Below are positions 15,501 to 18,235 of a stretch of DNA of 18,235 bases, in pieces. The first letter of the stretch is position 1. The number at the start of each line of letters is the position of its first letter. The DNA comes from Strigomonas culicis (lineage: Eukaryota > Euglenozoa > Kinetoplastea > Trypanosomatida > Trypanosomatidae). Made by a program: the position numbers and the translations under genes. A model generated the notes under the pieces. That model ran no database searches and was not told the origin of the DNA. It was given only the letters and a program-made list of their open reading frames with translations. The stretch covers positions 1 through 18,235 of the forward strand of contig AUXH01000399.1 in assembly GCA_000482145.1 (NCBI GenBank), written 5' to 3'.

Positions 15501-17700
15501 AGATGTGCATAATACTCAAAAGGCGATAGGAATAATGTACGCGGCTCATAATGGCACGCTTCAACAGGTATCCGAGTGGATTGAATTCATGCATGTCATG
15601 CTGATTCACTGCAGTCGGCTCGTGGGTAATGATGGTTTCATCAGCTTCGCGGATATTGCCAGCGCAAAAGGCAAGGATACCATGCTCTCTACACAAGATA
15701 CCATGTATATTGTGAATCTACTTTGCGAGAACGGTATTCTTGAAGTTCAAGGTGTACGAGATGTAAGACCAGTAGAAGAAGAAGAACAGACTACGCTTGA
15801 GCAACGTCTCGCGGATGCCATGCAGATTTCAGAAACCGCGTTCAACGGAGGTGTAGCCGCATTTGTGGACCAGTTTCAACAAAGAAGCGTGACTTGTCCT
15901 TCTGTGGAGCTGTCACTTCTGCACGTCTTGTCCGCAGCTTTTGTCAGTGTCAGTGATGTCAATGAGTGCTTTGCGAAGGCGGTGCGTAAAGGGCACGTTG
16001 GGAGACTTCGGGTTCATCCGAATATCTTCCACTTGCATAACGAAGACTACTACGAGAAGATCAGCAAGTTACTGGAAGGCACAAACGCGAAGTTTCTAAG
16101 GGGCAATATTAGCAGCGTTTGCATGCAGGTCGTGGGTACGCTTCGCGTTGAGCAGGTTGACCGTCTCCATGTAACCTCCTTCGATGATGTCATCGAGGCT
16201 GCAGGCAAACCATCAACTCTCTTGGATCCTTTCCGTCCGTATGGTTTTCAACAGACGGTTAGAGTGGAGGAGTATGCACACTGTGCGCGTAGACGGAGCC
16301 AGGTTGTGAAACAGCAGCAAAAGACTGTGTGGCATCATGTGTGGGTCGCGACCAAAACGGTGGCTCCCTTCCTCGTTTCTATTGCTATCGATGCATGCGG
16401 TGGAGTTTATGTAAGGCAACTCCATTTTGCATTTTCCTGCTCCAAGATTACATGCGAGGCATTGAATGATCTTTGGAATCACAGAGAGGTTCAGTGGAGG
16501 CAATATTTAAAGAAAATTTGTTGGCTAATTGTAGGTGAGGTTCTGAAAAGTGTATTACCGGGAGTAAGTGATTTCAAATGTGACACAAACTTTGCATCTA
16601 GTATATTTGGGTCGATTAATAAACTGAATGACAACGCCTGCTCATGGTATGGAGAACGTATCAAAACAGTATCAGCGAATATCAGTTTTTCAAACGTAAT
16701 AAAGGCAATGGATTGTTTTTTTGAAAGTGAAGTAAAGAATAAGCTCCTGCACGTCACATACGAACGATGTCGCAACACTGTGTTAAAGTGCGCTGCTTCA
16801 TGTTTCTTTGAATCTATCGAGCAAAAAACGAATGAAAGTGTCAGCAACGCGGTAATGCTCATTCGAGATGAAGTTGTGCAAGAGGTAATCCAAATTGTGC
16901 GTGAGGTAAAAAGACAGGTAGGTGATCTCTCTGTATATAATTCTTTTTTCACAAGTTTTTCAGAGTTTGTCACGAGCGGTGGGTGGCTTGAAGATTTAGA
17001 GAGCTTTCTTACGTCTTCAGTGTCTTACAAAAACGAATCACTTCGACGCTCCAGTGAAAAGCTGTTTTCAGAGATCTTGAGCAAAGCGATGACAAAGAAG
17101 CAAGTTCTTCAGCATGCACTGAGCGCGATAAAGTTCCTGTCAAAATCCGTGGATGCCTACAAGGTGTTGTTTGAAACAGAGGACACATCGAAGGAGGTGC
17201 TGCATAAGAAACTGGAACATGTATTGCATCAACTGCACGTGTGGATTGAGAGAAAATACAAGATTCGCTGTGAGGAAAGAGACATTAACGTTACCCTAAA
17301 GCCCACCTGCGACGAAGCAGAGTTGATAGGTGTTGTTCAGCAAGCGCTCTGGAACCGGTGCAATGAACCTGTAAATTATGCACTCAATTACCTAGTGAAT
17401 TCGACGCAATGGATCGTACACGATGTGATAGTGAGAGCTGAAGAGGATCCCCTCACGGGTAGGGGAGAGAAGGAGGTAGCAAACACGTTTGGCTCTTTCC
17501 GTCCCTTCAGAATTGACAATCTACCAGAGGCGATCGGGAGACCAGACCTGTATCTCTCCATACCCATGTATTCAACTTCAGTAATAGCCTCATACTTTCC
17601 CAAAAAAGCCGTTAGTCCGGTGGCTGCCATTATGCTTCAAGAAGTGGAGTCGATTAGAACCGTGCTCTTTTCACATGGCTGGCCACACCGCACTGGATGA
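6502..17700 (+). CDS. Giant (3732-residue) protein with Gly-rich segment and SecA-like ATPase core
   Basis: One uninterrupted frame runs from ATG 6502 to TGA 17698-17700. From the N terminus: helical, unrecognised sequence (1-640) with an acidic stretch (AEEEEENHS) and a basic KKKRKRSSKK at 502-511; a beta-rich part (650-733); a glycine-rich, partly collagen-like segment (734-915); a long helical region with a possible zinc site (C1662, C1665, C1689, C1692); a SecA-type motor (about 2270-2735); and about 1000 helical, unrecognised residues. SecA is the ATPase that pushes preproteins through SecYEG in bacteria and plastids, where it is about 900 residues and lacks these flanks. The match is to the motor only, so a translocase role is not implied. 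I recall uncharacterised giant proteins in invertebrates that combine Gly-rich and SecA-like parts; this needs a search. No signal peptide is seen. The upstream same-strand neighbour is a class 3 lipase. Confidence 0.9.
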   Translation: MTTLLPDEKAARLRRCFNLTPPTNEIFFNHFLSSCVSPTEATTLSLDRIATNAKAVNTLFRRLLCVKHKHCSRGSQRRRDQAQMAAYTKIRMLWMSLFAHAHTFGGSDGDPSHSTAPAAATDTAIFHEPLRFSLPHGLYWYLVISSFLVCTPRKVLQTILTEATDNGNANSFQHLSQMYVKHALAAADYIQRREEFVNDDIASSRMWKKMCHDVFTPRRRVSKRRADNMLERINDNSEFNTQKEVLFFELVSCVTNTFLQKGRDGETALENEEGRESNETPEEYFHLLDTVKAAMSGVPRNTIRKQLNTEREGAAQNITFKGVSAVIVRHAHLTVLDVVDRALACMSHSCHGAQNTTDAQNTTGIPSGHVDAIPINKICALLAGCCNVHSAGQDMGQPSINDEEWQEVLTTLNDEFNLTAEEEEENHSIENIFQETEEEHQLEAYLNSIRNLHNHVEQRCLALAREDAFIKMAQREELPIELLRAFPTTSNATALNKCPAHKKKRKRSSKKDCSRCLLVSWLPFLSDAEREEIVCDNYADMHARLQQALNSGIQQAVRIILRISHHLDAIMERSRCAQSAAALQADVDSYIQEHRPELFNWVLEKVQEYAKALVNRQTQMDVALRQQMAPNADAVVDPWHETITHEEGMTTVVFKGINVKLSEITHRIASAVQSQQPPQHICIIVKGWLTWNVNIQLPGVSFFVFAERIYVDDPAARADGNSVPQECRHIYEVDTSGKAGSGGAEGTDASSYTSAHFTHLDGKSGSNGESGEAGQDGGDVHIQSVSRITFKTADAVLKIVVRGGNGGYGGRAGNGADGKDAADMPDAQMPDNFSAKGFSSRFAFAGEHAPDMPGRGGCSGLRGIYGIEGRSGAVCVLPHPPSDDTHFELLEGSGDKGEAGAPGIPGCSGGGGCDGRSYAGCTVRYGFLLLNRRTCKETRFYAKEEFTSQQNVVSWNPLKTIPPFDIQPYILKREIDKAREFVHKGGLHERSVFNGKSQEGMTSACELYSANLSVEQVVKNCSWISEAVEDAVGAVAAARLRNDGGDFYEKESLLVEQHHFAFSGKFKEAVEASLKRVRKYLRGDLEHLWVALQQASTTKEVDEQLSKGTETSAHVLVDFLSSSEDKPLLDPIVETAGEYNNFSQRSANDGTLAQVFKDAGKLSKDQLILPSVPFSYFFIRFLPFLTEYNRCVHELKMGTGNVIQCMTALSSLFGAMLSCKESVVSVKYAERRYTTMHYLLRKALLRMRGRDLLEDYYTFLFSPPSRTNVRKVHPCAGIFGTLVLQYIAFHHVHSIACSLELDSFMSETSAGRMELAQQRQEAEKLLTCSIADIVDKTMESHRQPSGTVLIGRNSLGLLGPLLLASDALHVLVNGNDDTARTHLLRISAVAFGQQVFPVSQIGVLDSVCASFCERWRRAGAHDVSVLTDDMCWMQSRSTVDVYRFLMACVTSLPFEVVVLHPGVGDMHKALSYVKDALQGDDRKTSRATREARFNILYHWRHYLCEEQASGNKRVVPPMAKLMYRVLLQYVGAYVMPQNTSRYEKDVDMMHELLVFIHECDVREDDGYSINFEECVSQQLTITAITAQSRKGLYLSLLDSLLKGYNVYGTPPAPRANLMLAALELLFCCRVLLFDAVAQMATRIMDRDLPRMREAEERTDTACEHCGFHCEESDEGSANRLGLFIPRVPCVVCERQRSAARSFANQISFLRLLIDCLPHISSTIATFPDDVCPSEDRRNNDITQLPRVRLTPQEVMSVLWEGNLANGVVRGTISFTHFMNYVPETLIHGFFKSALQFIESPSSRNKHALFDRLSPLGEQESSGVDTGHSDQDRDEDDSALDECIAVFPFRMPQHNARRLLTFVTSYTPQQDKVAQYKATIRKRIARVGDDAVHEFLRLNSEFRCVTTYSRMQMPLGILVQLCESLLERWYCEEELLSFSMSSYTERGIEVHHIEDAIHKFACDASLSVMRLVSLQIQRELRSSVCEESDLKSRSPTIPVELLECVLLLLRGLPVEIDNELFVTLDTTSILEWIPILSKSAHLVRMYMWVPWLIKQSEICWHFALELGEQRLPDYFTFLRSLTQKDDSSDGNHRLFILLAAPVSLCHTEEKLKVALADAPNTWCASIQARRTARNERRSSFRVAYSEGGAALTRLRSTSERSWEEIRDDPALHGMPITEILSICMSVYNETHNRLNNTLRIEGSEQIRFDNFTRKYISHYYVNGDTSRRERTSLQDVQQRDRQLWHNKEELQEVLVTVFLAFHQGKYKPYRVQVLAVVLLLYNAKTWLANINTGEGKTYISGCFAAVKAYVGYAPLLISSNNALAKESFEQHLPAWKLLFMRTRDIGNTRPTFACWADDSVVDVRTRTQYYTHNVIYGTAPDIIGDHVKALQNPSAWNTHRQWRLTPRWVLLDEADVLLAGTVSDAVYVGYPRLPFFREVVGFPSLLDNVRNGASEHKARNDYLNSVVYGCSSNDDASLSETCFQEHYKSAQDACSVRNDADFVSIPGDSTVPYNTLVGATMMHCQWRNSTTNKVNIREGSRMAPETNAVISMTTLAFLLDVKDGLTGITGTVGNHMTRVMYKHVYGMGTWILPSAFPSQILELVPRLAYSKKEQLQITTKSVEKCLEAGQSCLIVQDTILDMKQVESHMQKEIPDVPTSTYALETDDRPTLDSATEERAIFCATQRGGRGLDIVINNCNGLMVMLHTPKDERSTFQAERRAARQGQNGSTQRIYVCRDGYRRSQTRVSTDFAFDTAQDDDGYYTGTDEVLMKEHQCMLEEFYTVQNDSFMNERRRLCHLLQNGIPVTLFIKILQSNMWSLHEEIGSALPAGRHPTQRTALQRLLHCYYAQWMAKNEAKIQKDGNRPERQQKYFMDMKGYLQTVMSAWLQMKRVDEDDSTAAWNLVLETAANEDDLIHVANALSFDRSLVPSLFSRFHEVRTRTPRGEYTYGTVPLYMAIEKVTQENKVYRTKEGMNTIRSGIIQLMQHCNRMKMVFQKLSTDVHNTQKAIGIMYAAHNGTLQQVSEWIEFMHVMLIHCSRLVGNDGFISFADIASAKGKDTMLSTQDTMYIVNLLCENGILEVQGVRDVRPVEEEEQTTLEQRLADAMQISETAFNGGVAAFVDQFQQRSVTCPSVELSLLHVLSAAFVSVSDVNECFAKAVRKGHVGRLRVHPNIFHLHNEDYYEKISKLLEGTNAKFLRGNISSVCMQVVGTLRVEQVDRLHVTSFDDVIEAAGKPSTLLDPFRPYGFQQTVRVEEYAHCARRRSQVVKQQQKTVWHHVWVATKTVAPFLVSIAIDACGGVYVRQLHFAFSCSKITCEALNDLWNHREVQWRQYLKKICWLIVGEVLKSVLPGVSDFKCDTNFASSIFGSINKLNDNACSWYGERIKTVSANISFSNVIKAMDCFFESEVKNKLLHVTYERCRNTVLKCAASCFFESIEQKTNESVSNAVMLIRDEVVQEVIQIVREVKRQVGDLSVYNSFFTSFSEFVTSGGWLEDLESFLTSSVSYKNESLRRSSEKLFSEILSKAMTKKQVLQHALSAIKFLSKSVDAYKVLFETEDTSKEVLHKKLEHVLHQLHVWIERKYKIRCEERDINVTLKPTCDEAELIGVVQQALWNRCNEPVNYALNYLVNSTQWIVHDVIVRAEEDPLTGRGEKEVANTFGSFRPFRIDNLPEAIGRPDLYLSIPMYSTSVIASYFPKKAVSPVAAIMLQEVESIRTVLFSHGWPHRTG
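8701..9246 (+). other. Glycine-rich, partly collagen-like segment of the giant protein (residues about 734-915)
   Basis: Glycine is frequent throughout. Residues 762-777 are five Gly-X-Y triplets (GKS GSN GES GEA GQD) followed by GGDVHIQ; residues 803-818 read GGNGGYGGRAGNGADG; residues 894-906 read GDKGEAGAPGIPG. Between them are short beta-like strands such as LKIVVRG. The triplet runs are too short for a stable collagen helix on their own, so a glycine-rich beta or polyglycine-type fold is also possible. Confidence 0.8.
11485..11577 (+). other. Possible zinc-binding CxxC...CxxC in the giant protein (residues 1662-1692)
   Basis: CEHC at 1662-1665 (followed by GFHC) and CVVC at 1689-1692 are about 24 residues apart in a hydrophilic loop. 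The spacing fits a treble-clef or ribbon zinc site, but no family is recognised. Confidence 0.4.
13309..14706 (+). other. SecA-like DEAD motor core of the giant protein (residues about 2270-2735)
   Basis: The SecA motif order is preserved. A Gln-bearing lead-in (YRVQVLAV) comes before motif I, NTGEGKT with TGEGKT at 2291-2296. IYGTAPDIIGDHVKAL at 2374-2389 corresponds to the SecA YGT..E.GFDYLRD block. Motif II is LLDEAD with DEAD at 2411-2414; bacterial SecA usually has DEVD there. About 150 residues follow where SecA carries its preprotein cross-linking domain. LTGITGT at 2564-2570 matches SecA L.GMTGTA. Motif V is QRGGRGLDI at 2684-2692, against SecA N.AGRGTDI. Motif VI is ERRAARQGQNGS at 2717-2728, against SecA RGR.GRQGDPGS. 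All catalytic positions expected for ATP hydrolysis are present, including the arginines of motif VI, so an active ATPase is likely. Confidence 0.9.
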
Positions 17701-18196
17701 GGGTCGAGTGTGAAGAGCAGCATGGCGAGGAAATGTGCCAACTGCAACGACGCAGATCGCTTCCCGCGCAACGGTGGCATCCTCCGTCACATGTTGACCT
17801 TGTCCGCGTGAAACCGAAGCGAGCATATCCTTGATGATCAGCGGCAGTAGCCGTGCGATAAGGGCGCTCCGTTAAGCACTGTCGTCCGGACATCGCAAGG
17901 GCTGCGGCACCTTCGCCGCTACCTCTGACGAGGTGCAATTTTTGGATGAGAAGTAGAGAATGGGAGTTGTTTCCCAGACATCACGTGAGGCCTTCATACA
18001 GCTCCCCACGTCCAACCCCTCTTCTCACCTTATCAGCACTCTTTTCTGCGTACGTTGCTGTCGCTGTTGTTGTTTTTGCCGCAATAGCCCGTCCCCATTA
18101 GCATTTCTGTTATCGCTAGAATACGTGCTGGTAGAAACCAAACGAGCATGCCATGAAGGAACCGCTTTTTATTCGGAAATGCTTCTCTTGTGTGCT

Positions 18197-18235
<39 letters not shown>
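17701..18235. other. 3' flank of the SecA-like gene
   Basis: No credible gene is seen. The frame of the giant protein reopens after its stop for 36 codons (to TGA 17809-17811) with an ATG at 17722; it contains KCANC but no recognisable domain. About 17720-17940 is relatively GC-rich, then the sequence becomes T-rich with pyrimidine tracts (for example near 18010-18075) that could precede a gene beyond the window. Confidence 0.55.
18200..18235 (+). repeat. TA dinucleotide microsatellite
   Basis: Perfect alternating TA from 18200 to the last base of the window, so its full length is unknown. It follows T-rich intergenic sequence. Confidence 0.97.

Noticed and set aside
6502..17700. Bacterial secretion gene or bacterial contamination, because of SecA
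   Set aside because: There are no ribosome binding sites or operon-like spacing, the spacers are T-rich with splice-like signals, a MORN remnant lies upstream, and the protein is about four times the size of bacterial SecA.
1..18235. CRISPR arrays, tRNA or rRNA genes, transposon ends
   Set aside because: No regularly spaced repeats, cloverleaf-like segments, rRNA signatures, terminal inverted repeats or reverse transcriptase/transposase motifs were seen by eye.

Overview
The window looks like nuclear DNA of a protist, most probably a trypanosomatid or other kinetoplastid. The evidence is intron-free same-strand genes (one of 11.2 kb), pyrimidine-rich tracts followed by AG a few tens of bases before the ATGs (the usual trans-splicing signal), ATG starts without bacterial ribosome binding sites, long T-rich spacers, a MORN-repeat gene remnant, and a very GC-rich gene with an almost pure G/C third codon position. 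The taxonomic call is an inference: no rRNA, spliced-leader or telomere sequence is present to settle it.

Layout, all on the + strand. 1-842: 3' part of an extremely GC-rich coding frame that I cannot name, broken by one in-frame TAG at 390-392. 843-1598: spacer that drops from GC-rich to T-rich. 1599-1900: decayed fragment of a MORN-repeat gene with a frameshift in a G run. 1901-3222: about 1.3 kb without a credible gene, with long G and T homopolymers. 3263-5884: an 873-residue class 3 lipase-fold protein with an intact Ser-Asp-His triad and a C-terminal tail ending in a block of 12-residue repeats. 5885-6501: T-rich spacer with two candidate splice acceptors. 6502-17700: a 3732-residue giant protein with a glycine-rich, partly collagen-like segment near residues 734-915 and a SecA-type two-lobed ATPase core near residues 2270-2735. 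17701-18235: 3' flank ending in a TA dinucleotide repeat cut by the window edge.

The main point of interest is the tandem pair: a cytosolic class 3 lipase directly followed by a giant protein with a SecA-like motor. SecA is the bacterial and plastid preprotein translocation ATPase and has no known role in plastid-less eukaryotes. Here its motifs (NTGEGKT, DEAD, LTGITGT, QRGGRGLDI, RRAARQG) are preserved inside an unrelated architecture. The two genes share a moderate base composition very unlike the GC-rich gene at the left edge and are flanked by broken gene remnants, which fits an accessory, possibly horizontally acquired cassette. No function for the pair can be read from the sequence; joint action is a hypothesis.
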